DNA of 64,000 bases from PWXP01 sp034005525 (GTDB taxonomy: Bacteria > Planctomycetota > Planctomycetia > Pirellulales > Thermoguttaceae), in NCBI GenBank assembly GCA_034005525.1, contig JAVEUP010000016.1, forward strand, positions 1 to 64,000. The letters run 5' to 3'. Numbering within the stretch: the stretch's first letter is position 1; every line of letters starts with the position of its first letter. Of the stretch, positions 32,350 through 41,327 are shown in pieces. Position numbers and translations under genes: made by a program. The notes below the pieces were generated by a model. The model was not told where the DNA came from. It did not search any database and worked only from the letters and a program-made list of their open reading frames with translations.

Positions 32350-33636
32350 TTACCATTCGGCGCCGTCCGTCTCCGGGATGGATTCGCCGTGCATGAGTTC
32401 CTCGAACGACTGGCGGCGGCGGATCAGGTGCAATCCGTCCCCGCGTAGCAGCACCTCGGCGGCCAACGGCTTCGAATTGTAGTTGGATCCCATCACAAAA
32501 CCGTACGCCCCGACGTTTTCGATCACCAGGAAGTCGCCTACCCGGGCGTCGGGCAGCCGCCGGGTGCACACGAACCCGCCCTCCTCCTGCGTGAAGATAT
32601 CGCCCGACTCGCAAAGCGGTCCGCCCACAATCACGTCGCGCTGGGGCCGCTCGGTATCGCTGCCGGCCGGGGTGATGGCCATTGGGTGATATGCGCCGTA
32701 CAGGATCGGCCGTGCGAGGTTATTGAACCCCGCGTCGACCAGGTAGAACGTGTTGTCTGCCTGCTGCTTGACCGCCCGAACCTCGGCAATCAGGTACCCG
32801 GCCTCGGCCACCAGATAGCGGCCCGGCTCGATCTCCAGCCCGACCGGATGGCCGAACCGGGCCTCCAGCCGGCGCCGAACCGCATCCCAAAGTTGGTAGT
32901 AGGCGTCCAGGTCGACGTACTCCTCGCCGTCCCGATACGGCACCGGCAACCCGCCGCCGGCGCTGATCGAGGCAACCGATGGTCCCGCCTCGCAGGCGGC
33001 GCTTTCCATGGCAGCGCATACCCGGCTGAGATGCTCCAGGTCGGTTCCCGATCCGATGTGCATGTGCAAACCGGTCACAGTCAAGTCGAACTGCTTCGCC
33101 CGCGCAAGGCACTCGCCGAGTTGCTCGTGCCAGATCCCATGCTTCGATTGTTCGCCGCCGGTATTGGTCTTCTGGCTATGACCATGCCCAAAACCGGGAT
33201 TCAGCCGCAAAGTGACACCACTTCCGGGCGCTCTCTGCCCCCACTGCTCGATCATGTCGGGCGAGCCGCAGTTGACGTGCAGGTTGAGCTGGACGCAGAG
33301 TTCGAGTGATTCGGCGTCGAATATATCGGCCGTGTAGACGATGGGTGGGGGAGTGCCGTCCGGTGCGTAGCCCGCCCTTAGCGCCCGTTGAACCTCACCC
33401 GCACTCACCGCATCGACGAGTACCCCGCGCCGGCGCAAAAGATCGAGGATGGCCAAGTTTGAGCATGCCTTCTGGGCATAGCGCACCCGATCGAACATGG
33501 CCAGATCGGCAACACGTCGGACGATTCGTTCCTGATCGTAAACGAACAACGGCGTCCCGAAGCGGCGGGCCAACTCGGTCACGCTCACGCCGGCAATCTC
33601 GGTGCGAATTGTGGCGAATCCAGTTGATTCGGGCAT
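32350..33636 (-). CDS. lysA: Diaminopimelate decarboxylase
   Basis: The last enzyme of lysine synthesis: meso-diaminopimelate to L-lysine plus CO2, PLP dependent. The 428-aa protein has the PLP lysine in YAQKACSN (K56), the GGGLPVPY phosphate-binding loop, LEIEPGRYLV, and GPLCESGD, which supplies the dimer Cys/Glu residues. DAGFNNLARPILYGAYH completes the C-terminal barrel. It also feeds peptidoglycan metabolism indirectly. Monocistronic as far as the window shows. Confidence 0.95.
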   Translation of the reverse strand: MPESTGFATIRTEIAGVSVTELARRFGTPLFVYDQERIVRRVADLAMFDRVRYAQKACSNLAILDLLRRRGVLVDAVSAGEVQRALRAGYAPDGTPPPIVYTADIFDAESLELCVQLNLHVNCGSPDMIEQWGQRAPGSGVTLRLNPGFGHGHSQKTNTGGEQSKHGIWHEQLGECLARAKQFDLTVTGLHMHIGSGTDLEHLSRVCAAMESAACEAGPSVASISAGGGLPVPYRDGEEYVDLDAYYQLWDAVRRRLEARFGHPVGLEIEPGRYLVAEAGYLIAEVRAVKQQADNTFYLVDAGFNNLARPILYGAYHPMAITPAGSDTERPQRDVIVGGPLCESGDIFTQEEGGFVCTRRLPDARVGDFLVIENVGAYGFVMGSNYNSKPLAAEVLLRGDGLHLIRRRQSFEELMHGESIPETDGAEW

Positions 33637-33739
33637 AGATCACCTTGCAGCAGGGGGCAAACAACCTGGTTCGTCGAGTCCGGCTCGACATCGAGCAACT
33701 TAACAGGGGTGCAGGGCTCGTGGTGGCCAGTCGTTGGAC

Positions 33740-33812
33740 TGTTGGAGTTCATGCTTCAGCGTGCAGAATTGGGTTCGTGCGTAATTCGCACGCTAGAGCG
33801 TGGACTCCAACA
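33740..33812. repeat. TGTTGGAGT...ACTCCAACA inverted repeat
   Basis: A 73-bp imperfect inverted repeat: TGTTGGAGTTCATGCTTCAG with GTGC on the left, GCACGCTAGAGCGTGG with ACTCCAACA on the right. It is followed at once by a second small hairpin, AGCCCGTTTCGGCAACGGGCT (33816-33836). Confidence 0.75.
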
Positions 33813-33940
33813 AAAAGCCCGTTTCGGCAACGGGCTCAACTGTTGGGAGCATTATCCCGAATTCTTGACCGGTTATGTAGGACGGGCACGAAATACAGGC
33901 CGCTTCCCGGCAGTTGCCCTGGCGTCCATACGGCCGCTTC

Positions 33941-34043
33941 CTTGTCTCCTTTGCGGCTTCGCGACTTCGCGGCTTTGCGTGTAATCCAGAGCCGGGCATA
34001 CCTGAACGCGAAGACGCCAAGCCGCGAAGCCGCAAAGGACAAG
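33941..34043. repeat. CTTGTC...TTTGCGGCTTCGCG inverted repeat
   Basis: The left arm CTTGTCTCCTTTGCGGCTTC and right arm GAAGCCGCAAAGGACAAG enclose GC-rich words of CTTCGCGG and CCGCGAAG type. Together with the element at 33740 it occupies much of the 850-base gap before 34488, in which I see no gene. Confidence 0.75.
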
Positions 34044-34487
34044 ATAGGAACACCCCCCAATCAGTGACATTGACGAAATCCTGATCACCAAGCGCCGCCG
34101 GAAAGGCGTATGGACCTGTTGCTCTGCCCTGGCGCGTCATACTGCGTTGTCTGAGAGGAATGCGTACTTTGCGCAGCATGCGGGCCACAAGGACTCAAGG
34201 GAGATTCCTGACGGTATTGCGGGATTTTCCAAAGAATCGCGTTGTAACAGGCCGACCATAACACCACAGAACAGGTGCCTTGCGCGATAGGACTTCGCGC
34301 AGGGGGCTTGGTTTGCCCAGGCCCGATGTCAAGGCTGCCACGACGCCGCCGGGGATGGGAGTGGGCCGGATGCATCAGGATTGTCCGCACAGCGGATGCG
34401 GACTCGGAGGACAATCAACTTCAGGTTCGCGACGGACGGGTAGTCGATCCGGCCTCGAGGCGAGCCGAACGCAAGGGGGGAAGTCGA

Positions 34488-35621
34488 ATGAGGACAACCG
34501 TAGTGGTATTAGTACTGGCCTTGCTGGCGGCGGTAACCGGCTGTACGGGCCCGGCCAAGCAGAATCTGCCGCCCGCCCAGATGCTCATGGAACCGGGCCC
34601 CGGAGTCGGTGGTCCCGGACCGGGCGTGATGATGTTCCAGCCGGCTATGCCCATGGCGCAAGTTACCTCGCAGCTTGCCTTTGTCGGCCCCGAGGGCACC
34701 ATGATCCAGTGGGACGTGACCATGCCTGGCATGTTCGACTCCGAGCCACTGGTCATGCCCGGCCGGCAGAACTTCGCCCAGGGCGGCATCTACCGCTTGA
34801 AGCTGACGAACATCCCGGGGCGACCGGGTGTGGAATTGTACCCGACCATCGAGGTCGGTCCCGCCATGCCGCGAACCGAGGCATTTCTCGCCCACAACGC
34901 CATTCCGGTGCAGTGGTCGGAGGAGGACTTCAACCAGATACTCACCGGCAACTTCGTGACGAAGGTCATCTACCTGCCGGATCCGGAATACCAAGAGTTG
35001 GCCTTGGCCGGTGTCGAAACGCTCGTGAGCACGCGGCTCGATCCGGGTGTCGACCCGATCGTGGAAGCCGATCGGCGGGGCTCGATCCTGGCGGTCGTCC
35101 GCTTGGGCAACAAGGACCTGGAAATGCCCGGCGAGATGATGCAAGAGGGCCAGGTAATGCCTGCCAGCCACCAACATCCCATGCACGACAGCGGTTACCA
35201 AGGCTACAGCGGCGCGCCGATGCCGATGGGGATGCCCGGCCAGCAGACCACCATGCCCAACACGTACATCTCGGGCGTCACCGGCCCGCAATACGGCATG
35301 CCCATGAGCGGCACGCCCATTGGGCTTCCCGGGCCACCGCACGTGCCACTCGGAGGCCCCGCAGGGCTGCAAAAACACGTGATGAAGAATCACACGGTGC
35401 ACAACATTCCCAAACCGACCGACAAGGTGCGGATCGACGTCCGCCAGAGCCCCGGATTCAGTTACCCGAAGCCGGCCAGCCGGGCGCGCATTGTTGAGCA
35501 AACGCTCCCCGGTCCGGGCTTGTACAGGCGGCCGCTGGAAGACCGGCGGCAAGTGATCTGCCCTGACGGGACGACAATCTGCCCCGAGGGCGAGATGGGA
35601 ATGGCGACTGTATCTGACTGA
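34488..35621 (+). CDS. Surface lipoprotein, first of a three-gene set
   Basis: A 377-aa protein with a lipobox (LLAAVTGC) near residues 12-19. The body has the motif GGIYRLKLTNIPGRPG followed by ELYPTIEVGPAMPR, which recurs in the next gene, so the two are paralogues. The C-terminal part is Met/Pro/Gly-rich, then ends with a charged domain. The start ATG 34488 has a G-rich AAGGGGGGAA site. No enzyme motif is seen; it is probably an exported structural or attachment protein. Confidence 0.75.
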   Translation: MRTTVVVLVLALLAAVTGCTGPAKQNLPPAQMLMEPGPGVGGPGPGVMMFQPAMPMAQVTSQLAFVGPEGTMIQWDVTMPGMFDSEPLVMPGRQNFAQGGIYRLKLTNIPGRPGVELYPTIEVGPAMPRTEAFLAHNAIPVQWSEEDFNQILTGNFVTKVIYLPDPEYQELALAGVETLVSTRLDPGVDPIVEADRRGSILAVVRLGNKDLEMPGEMMQEGQVMPASHQHPMHDSGYQGYSGAPMPMGMPGQQTTMPNTYISGVTGPQYGMPMSGTPIGLPGPPHVPLGGPAGLQKHVMKNHTVHNIPKPTDKVRIDVRQSPGFSYPKPASRARIVEQTLPGPGLYRRPLEDRRQVICPDGTTICPEGEMGMATVSD

Positions 35622-35714
35622 GAGCAATATGGTCCGTATGGCCGCCGTCTCTGGGGTTGAGTTCTCGGAGACGGACAAGAGGCACAGGCATTTGATATAA
35701 GGGAACTTCCATCC

Positions 35715-36506
35715 GTGGCAATGATCCGCATGCAACGCTGTACGGCACTTGGCGCCTCGGCACGCTGCGGGCGAGTTGTCGGCATTTCGGTAAGGGTAGT
35801 CGCGGCATTGTGGCTGCAAACCGCGGTGTTGCTCGGCCAACAGCCGGGAGTCCACTACCTGCACCAGGGCGTGATGCCACCGGGAGCGATTGGCAGCCGG
35901 CAACTCCAGCGTGGCGGCCCATTGCCCGGATACTTCCAGCCGGTAGAAATCAAGGCCCCTCCGGGGGCCTTGGTTTCGCTGGCCACGGAAGGGTACTTCG
36001 AGCCCGCCGCGCCCACGCCGCAAACCGTCGGCATGCTCATCGGCGGTGTGTACCGTCTGAAGGTCACAAACATTCAGGGCGCCGAGGGCCAGGAGGTCTT
36101 CCCGACCGTTGAGGTTATCGACCGCACTTACCCGCCGCGGGGGCAGGAACTCCGGTTCGCCATCCCCGTGGAACTGACGTTGGAAGACCTGCGGCTTGCG
36201 CTGGCCGGAAAGTTCGTCACCCGCGTGGTCTACCTGGAGAATCCGCGCAACGCCATGCCGGCGCCGGAGGACCCGAGGGAACACAACTGGTTTGAAGCCG
36301 GTCCCGGCCGCGACCCGCTCGCCGTGGCCGACGCACTCGGCCGGCCCGTGGCAATTCTCCGCTTGGGCGCCCGAATGCCGAAAGACCCGCAGGAAATCGA
36401 TGGGCAATTCTTGTTCGGCTCACCGCCGTTGATGCGGTTTTCGTCCCATCCGCGGGCGATGCCGGCGCTGGAAGACCCGGTTACACCGGGGCAGGAACAT
36501 GATTGA
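35715..36506 (+). CDS. Paralogous secreted protein, second of the set
   Basis: A 263-aa protein with a signal-peptide-like N-terminus (RVVAALWLQTAVLLGQQ) and no lipobox Cys. GGVYRLKVTNIQGAEG followed by EVFPTVEVIDRTYPPRG parallels the previous protein. Thereafter it carries LRLALAGKFVTRVVYLENP, also shared (FNQILTGNFVTKVIYLPDP in the neighbour). The duplication suggests a shared fold. The next gene starts eight bases before its end. Confidence 0.75.
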   Translation: MAMIRMQRCTALGASARCGRVVGISVRVVAALWLQTAVLLGQQPGVHYLHQGVMPPGAIGSRQLQRGGPLPGYFQPVEIKAPPGALVSLATEGYFEPAAPTPQTVGMLIGGVYRLKVTNIQGAEGQEVFPTVEVIDRTYPPRGQELRFAIPVELTLEDLRLALAGKFVTRVVYLENPRNAMPAPEDPREHNWFEAGPGRDPLAVADALGRPVAILRLGARMPKDPQEIDGQFLFGSPPLMRFSSHPRAMPALEDPVTPGQEHD

Positions 36507-37752
36507 GCCGGGAGAGGCTGCCGTCACCATGCAAAACGCAACGCAGGCTTCTGCCGCCAGACTCGACTTCGATCGCCTTTGGCGTTTCGCGATCATCGCG
36601 TTGGGCACACTCATTCTGTGTTCGTGCCGCACGCCCGCCCCGGGGCCGGACATGGCCGCTCACCCGTATGCCGCCCACGGGGCCATGGGCCCGGGCGGCG
36701 CTTGGGCCGAAAGCTTGCCGGCCGAGGCGTTCACCGGCGCGCCCCCGCCCGAATACCCGGCGCCGCCCTACCCCGTCGAAGCCCTGCCGCAGCCATACAC
36801 CGCTGAAGGTCCCTGGGCTCCGCCGGGCATCGCCCGCCCGTGGCCGGCCGATGAGTACATGTTCGACGGCGGCGACCGCGAGGAGCCCACGCGAGTGGGC
36901 CAGCAGTGGCAAGTGTACGGCCTCCATACGGAAGACACCGTCGCCCACTTCGACACGCTCGACGGCCGCACGCTGGTGGAACCGAGCAACCGGGTGCATA
37001 TCTACGCGCCGCGATTCGGGGCCGTCCGGCAGGTGGTCGGGCTGGTCGGCGGCGAGCAAGCGTACCGCGCGGCCGGCGTCATGCAACCCGAAGTGCTTGC
37101 CGGACCTGCCATGGTGCAGGCGGTCGGCGCCAGTTCGCAACATCGGCAGGCCGTCGGCCAGGCCGGCGTGAGGCCGGTGGGCATTTACGAGAGCAAGCAA
37201 GGCGACGGCGTGGTTTCGGAAGCTCAAAGTCCGGTCGCCTTCCAGGACCAACTCCTGCCGTACGAAAACCTCGACGTCATCCGCCGCGGCGTCATGGAAG
37301 CGGCGGAAATGGCCTGGCTCGCCCGAGGTGTCGACGCGGCAGCCGCATGGGAGACTACCCAGGCCGTCCAGGTCGTCCTCGATCACCAGGCGGCAAAGGC
37401 CGAGGTGCAAACCGAGGCGCTGCAAGATGTATTCACGGTCACCACGCCCAAGGGCAACCCGCGGCTCCGCGTTATCAAGATCGCTTCGGAGCATTTCGTA
37501 AAACCCGGCGAAGAGGTGGCGTTCACCATCCGCTTCGACAACGTAGGCAACCAGGTAATCGGGAACGTGACGATCCTCGACAACCTGACCACGCGGCTGG
37601 AGTACATTCCCGACAGTGCCCAGTGCAGCCTCGAAGCCAACTTCTCAACGGAGCCGAACGAAGGCGGCTCGGTCGTTCTGCGGGCCGAGCTGATCGATCC
37701 GCTCGAACCGGGCGAGGGCGGCGTCCTTCGCTTCCGCTGCCGCGTGCGGTAG
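36499..37752 (+). CDS. Lipoprotein with DUF11-type domain, third of the set
   Basis: A 417-aa protein with a hydrophobic segment and lipobox-like LILCSC near residue 43. A Pro-rich linker (about 45-110) is followed by a central region of unknown fold and a C-terminal DUF11-type beta sandwich: PGEEVAFTIRFDNVGNQVIGNVTILDNLTTRLEY. DUF11 repeats occur in surface adhesins and cell wall proteins. Overlap with the previous stop implies coupled translation. The three genes probably form an envelope complex. Confidence 0.78.
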   Translation: MIEPGEAAVTMQNATQASAARLDFDRLWRFAIIALGTLILCSCRTPAPGPDMAAHPYAAHGAMGPGGAWAESLPAEAFTGAPPPEYPAPPYPVEALPQPYTAEGPWAPPGIARPWPADEYMFDGGDREEPTRVGQQWQVYGLHTEDTVAHFDTLDGRTLVEPSNRVHIYAPRFGAVRQVVGLVGGEQAYRAAGVMQPEVLAGPAMVQAVGASSQHRQAVGQAGVRPVGIYESKQGDGVVSEAQSPVAFQDQLLPYENLDVIRRGVMEAAEMAWLARGVDAAAAWETTQAVQVVLDHQAAKAEVQTEALQDVFTVTTPKGNPRLRVIKIASEHFVKPGEEVAFTIRFDNVGNQVIGNVTILDNLTTRLEYIPDSAQCSLEANFSTEPNEGGSVVLRAELIDPLEPGEGGVLRFRCRVR

Positions 37753-37802
37753 GCCAAACAGCCGCGGCGCATCCCCTGCACCGCCCCACTGCGCACCGAC
37801 CA

Positions 37803-37831
37803 TTGACCAAGTGCGGAGCCGCTGATAGAAT
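37803..37831 (+). promoter_or_regulatory. Probable promoter of the nucleotidyltransferase operon
   Basis: TTGACC (37803-37808) and TAGAAT (37826-37831) have an optimal 17-base spacer. Initiation near 37838 would leave a 20-base leader before ATG 37858. Confidence 0.6.
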
Positions 37832-37857
37832 GACGGCTTGCTGAGGCACGTTCCATC

Positions 37858-38106
37858 ATGATACCGTCCGACACCCATCCCGATATCGAGCGGCGGCAGA
37901 TCGAATGGTTCCGGGAAGCCTCTGCTGCCGAGAAGATTGCCCGGTCGAGGTCGTTGACGGCAACGGCCATTGCCGCATCCCGCTGCGCCGTGGCCGAGGC
38001 CAATCCGCAGTTGTCACCACGGCAAGCGTTGCTCCTTTGGATTCAACTCCACTACGGTGAAACGCTGGCCGCTCAACTCCGCCGGCTCGACGGAGATAAT
38101 TCGTGA
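37858..38106 (+). CDS. Small protein coupled to a nucleotidyltransferase
   Basis: An 82-aa mostly helical protein (DIERRQIEWFREASAAEKIA, then LSPRQALLLWIQLHYGETLAAQL). I cannot name its family. Its stop overlaps the GTG start of the nucleotidyltransferase-like gene (GTGA at 38103-38106). Such small helical partners often accompany AbiEii/MNT-like nucleotidyltransferases in type IV or VII toxin-antitoxin-like pairs. That is inference from arrangement, not homology. Confidence 0.7.
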   Translation: MIPSDTHPDIERRQIEWFREASAAEKIARSRSLTATAIAASRCAVAEANPQLSPRQALLLWIQLHYGETLAAQLRRLDGDNS

Positions 38107-38693
38107 TCAATCCACCGGACCTTATCGAGGCCGTGACGCCAGTTGTTCGCCTGTTGGAGTCGTTTGAGATTCCCTACTACGTCGGCGGTTCCGTTGCGAG
38201 TTGCGTCTATGGTTTTCCTCGGTCGACGCTCGACGTTGATCTAGTAGCCGACCTGGCCATGCGACACGTGGAACCCTTGGTTGAGGCACTGCGCGATCAG
38301 TACTACGTTGACGGATCGATGATCCGAGATGCGATCCGAAGGCGTGCGTGTTTCAACGTCATCTACCTGCCCACCCATTTCAAGGTCGACGTGTTCGTAC
38401 TCGGCAACCGGGCATATGACCGCACGACGATTCAGCGGCGAAGAAGCAAGGCAATCGATCAGCAAGTGCCGGACGTCTTGTTCCCTCTGCCTTCCCCTGA
38501 AGACGTGATCCTGGCCAAGCTCCAGTGGTATCGGCTTGGCGATGAGATTTCCGAGCGGCAATGGACCGACGTGGTGGGCGTGATGAAAGTGCAGCACAAC
38601 GCGCTCCAGCGCGAGTATCTCGACCAGTGGGCGGCTGAACTGGGTGTGGCCGACCTTTTGGCGAGGGCATGGGCGGAGGTCGAGCCGCAATGA
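38103..38693 (+). CDS. Nucleotidyltransferase-fold protein (AbiEii/MNT-like)
   Basis: A 196-aa protein with a pol-beta nucleotidyltransferase core: PYYVGGSVASCVYGFPRSTLD then VDLVAD, giving G-G/S and DxD residues, followed by FKVDVFVLGN as the third acidic strand. The C-terminal half (SPEDVILAKLQWYRLG) is typical of the DUF6036/AbiEii-like group. The reaction may be AMP or NMP transfer to a partner or RNA. It starts at GTG with an ATG-free overlap and is followed by ATGA coupling to the next gene. Confidence 0.75.
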   Translation: MINPPDLIEAVTPVVRLLESFEIPYYVGGSVASCVYGFPRSTLDVDLVADLAMRHVEPLVEALRDQYYVDGSMIRDAIRRRACFNVIYLPTHFKVDVFVLGNRAYDRTTIQRRRSKAIDQQVPDVLFPLPSPEDVILAKLQWYRLGDEISERQWTDVVGVMKVQHNALQREYLDQWAAELGVADLLARAWAEVEPQ

Positions 38694-39970
38694 CCGAATA
38701 CCGGTGTCCCGGCGAGCGATATGCCATATCGCGCGCGGTGCATCTGGGCCGGCTCGCCCGGTTCTATCCGGGCTGCCGCAACTGCAAGCACCGGCACGAT
38801 ACCGGCACGCTCTCGCAACGGCAGGCGAAACGCCTGAGCGAGACGGAGCACCGCGGGCACAAACCCGCGCTGTTTCAGACGGAAGAGGTTGGTGGCGGTG
38901 CTCTGGGCACACTGGTGCCCGGAACGGCACATGACCTGGCCGCCGCGCTGGGAATATGCCTGGCTCGGGGACTCTTCGATCCTCTGTCCCCGTCTAGTGG
39001 TGCGGTCCGTACAGAGACACACGAGCCGGCGGTCGTTGTGGCCGGCGACGGGCGGCCGGCCGTGGCTGAACTGGTGGCCGCGGCATGCAAAGGGCTCCGC
39101 TGGGCCGGCTGCAACGTGGTTGACCTCGGACCGGCCAGCAGCGCGTGTCTTTTGTTTGCCGCCGACCACTTGGGCGCCGCCGGCGGCCTGCTGGTCGGCA
39201 GCGGGCAAGGTGGACCGCATCGGGTCGGGCTGAAGCTGTTCGGCCCGGGCTCAATCCCTTTCTCTCATGACCGGGGGCTCGACGTGGTCCAGCGGCAGTT
39301 CGAGCAAGGAGTCGATCGGCCGACGCGCCGGTTCGGAGGGCTCCGCCGCTTCCAGTCCGAAGGGCCGTACCTCGATCTGCTCCGCCCGCACTACCACGCA
39401 ATACGCCCGCTGAGGTTCGTGCTCGATAACGCCTGCCGCCCCGTCGAGGATTATCTCAACCAACTCATTGGCGGCCTGGCATGCCGGGCCGTGGCCGGCT
39501 CGGCCGACGGCACGCGGCTCTCCGAACGCGTCGTTGCCGAGGAAGCGCATTTCGGGCTGCATATCGACGATGACGGCGAACGGTGCCGGGCCGTCGATGA
39601 GCGCGGGCGGGAGGTCGAACCGGGCCGGCTCCTGCGGTTGATCGCAAGGCGGCTCGTTGGCGGCGGCGGCGAATCGGCGGGTACGATCGTCGTGCCGCGG
39701 GATATCGAGTGGCCGCAAGTCGGCGGCGGGCCCGACCCGCCCTGCACCGTCGAGGTGGTGCGGAGCGAGCCAACCCGCGCAGCAATGGCCGCGGTCATGC
39801 GGCGCAGCGAAGCCGCGTGCGGCGGCACGCCAGACGGCCGCATCTGGTACGGCACCGCCGCCGCCCCGCTGCCCGATGCACTGCACACGCTCACCCACCT
39901 GCTGGCCCTGCTCAGCCGCAGTGATCGCCCGTTTTCAATGGTCCTCGACCGGGAAGCGCCGTGCGGTTAG
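38690..39970 (+). CDS. Degenerate phosphomannomutase-like protein with zinc ribbon
   Basis: A 426-aa protein. The front has CPG...C-x2-C residues (about 5-35), a possible zinc ribbon. The rest follows the alpha-D-phosphohexomutase fold: GLVPGTAHDL-like beginning, VVVAGDGRPAV resembling the sugar-phosphate loop, and LLVGSGQGGPHRVGLKLF at the place of the catalytic TASHNP...NGxK. The phospho-Ser motif is not intact, so normal mutase action is unlikely. The ATG overlaps the previous stop as ATGA. Confidence 0.65.
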   Translation: MTEYRCPGERYAISRAVHLGRLARFYPGCRNCKHRHDTGTLSQRQAKRLSETEHRGHKPALFQTEEVGGGALGTLVPGTAHDLAAALGICLARGLFDPLSPSSGAVRTETHEPAVVVAGDGRPAVAELVAAACKGLRWAGCNVVDLGPASSACLLFAADHLGAAGGLLVGSGQGGPHRVGLKLFGPGSIPFSHDRGLDVVQRQFEQGVDRPTRRFGGLRRFQSEGPYLDLLRPHYHAIRPLRFVLDNACRPVEDYLNQLIGGLACRAVAGSADGTRLSERVVAEEAHFGLHIDDDGERCRAVDERGREVEPGRLLRLIARRLVGGGGESAGTIVVPRDIEWPQVGGGPDPPCTVEVVRSEPTRAAMAAVMRRSEAACGGTPDGRIWYGTAAAPLPDALHTLTHLLALLSRSDRPFSMVLDREAPCG

Positions 39971-40020
39971 AATATAGCCGTTGCTTGGGCAGGCGCAGTT
40001 CACACTACTGAGGAGACATT

Positions 40021-41133
40021 ATGCAAGACTGGCTGGCACAGCGGACGCGAGCGTTCGACGTGTCGGGGATTCGCAAGTTCTTCGACCTGGGCGCGAAAAT
40101 GCGCGACCCGATCAACCTGTCGATCGGCCAGCCCGACTTCGACGTGCCCGAAGAAGTTAAGCAGGCGGCCATTACCGCCATCCGCGAGGGGCGCAACGGC
40201 TACGCCCTTTCCCAGGGCATGCCCGTGCTGCGCGACAAGCTCCAGGCGCGGGTCGAAAGCCGTTTCGGCCATGCCGACCGGGAAGTGTTCGTCACCTGCG
40301 GCACGAGCGGCGGGCTCGTGCTGGCGATGATGGCACTGGTCGATCCCGGCGATGAAGTCATTCTGCCCGACCCGTGCTTCGGCATGTACAACGCTTTGGC
40401 CGCTATGATGGGCGGCCGGGTGGTATCGATCGACACCTATCCCGACTTCCACCTCGATCCCCAGCGCGTCGCCGAGGCGATCACGCCACGGACGAAGCTG
40501 ATCTTGGTAAACAGTCCGAACAATCCGACCGGCGCGGTGGCCACGCGCGAAGAGCTTCGTGCGATTGCCGAGTTGGCGGCCGAACGGAACGTCGCCCTGT
40601 TAAGCGATGAGATCTACCACGACTTCTGCTACGACGAGCCGTGCGTCTCGCCGGCCGAGTTCAACCCGCAAACGATTGTGGTCGACGGGTTCAGCAAGAG
40701 CCACGGCATGCCAGGCTGGCGGCTGGGATTTGCTCACGGGCCGGCGGCGGTCATCCACGAGATGATCAAGATTCAGCAGTACAGTTTCGTGTGCGCGCCG
40801 CAGCCGGTACAGTGGGCCGGGGCAGCGGCAATGGAGGTCGACATTAGCGGCCACATCGACGCCTATCGCCGGAAGCGGGACATGATTGTCGAGGGGCTCC
40901 GGGACCATTACGAACTGATTTGCCCGCGAGGAGCGTTCTACGCGTTTCCCAAGGCGCCTTGGGGAAGCGGCACGGAGTTCTGCATGCAGGCATTGGAGGG
41001 GCATAAGCTGCTCGTGGTGCCCGGCGGCAACTTCAGCCGCCAGGACAGCCACTTCCGCATCTCGTATGCAGCATCAGACCCAGTGCTCCACCGCGGGATC
41101 AAGGCCCTTGTGGAATTGGCGCGGAAGGAGTAA
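40021..41133 (+). CDS. Class I/II aminotransferase
   Basis: A 370-aa PLP enzyme. NLSIGQPDFD opens the fold, NSPNNPTG (164-171), SDEIY and GFSKSHGMPGWRLG hold the PLP-binding Asn, Asp, Lys226 and Arg. Probable substrates are aromatic amino acids or aspartate; close relatives include AspC and PatA-like enzymes, but specificity cannot be read from this. GAGGAGA lies just upstream of ATG 40021. No pathway partner is adjacent. Confidence 0.9.
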   Translation: MQDWLAQRTRAFDVSGIRKFFDLGAKMRDPINLSIGQPDFDVPEEVKQAAITAIREGRNGYALSQGMPVLRDKLQARVESRFGHADREVFVTCGTSGGLVLAMMALVDPGDEVILPDPCFGMYNALAAMMGGRVVSIDTYPDFHLDPQRVAEAITPRTKLILVNSPNNPTGAVATREELRAIAELAAERNVALLSDEIYHDFCYDEPCVSPAEFNPQTIVVDGFSKSHGMPGWRLGFAHGPAAVIHEMIKIQQYSFVCAPQPVQWAGAAAMEVDISGHIDAYRRKRDMIVEGLRDHYELICPRGAFYAFPKAPWGSGTEFCMQALEGHKLLVVPGGNFSRQDSHFRISYAASDPVLHRGIKALVELARKE

Positions 41134-41164
41134 CCCGGAGTCGCCCGGATTATTCATGACGATG

Positions 41165-41305
41165 TAGGGTGGCGACAAGCAAGCCAAAACCTTGGTGGGC
41201 CTTCGGTTGCTTGGCCGGGCCTGCTTCCAGCGCACGACATGGAAACCACCCCGGGTCTGGCTTGCGCAGGCCCACCAAGGACTTACGCGGCCTTGTCCCA
41301 CCCTA
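41165..41305. repeat. TAGGGTGG...CCACCCTA inverted-repeat element
   Basis: Ends TAGGGTGGCGACAAG and CTTGTCCCACCCTA; the inner pair CCTTGGTGGGCC and GGCCCACCAAGG strengthens the palindrome. It lies between two converging genes, 23 bases from the clpX stop codon. Similar to 20200-20338. Confidence 0.85.
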
Positions 41306-41327
41306 CGTGGCTGGAAGGTTTCGTTCC

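Noticed and set aside
33645..34067. Plus-strand 140-codon frame before the lipoprotein set
   Set aside because: Consists almost entirely of inverted-repeat sequence, with no ribosome site.
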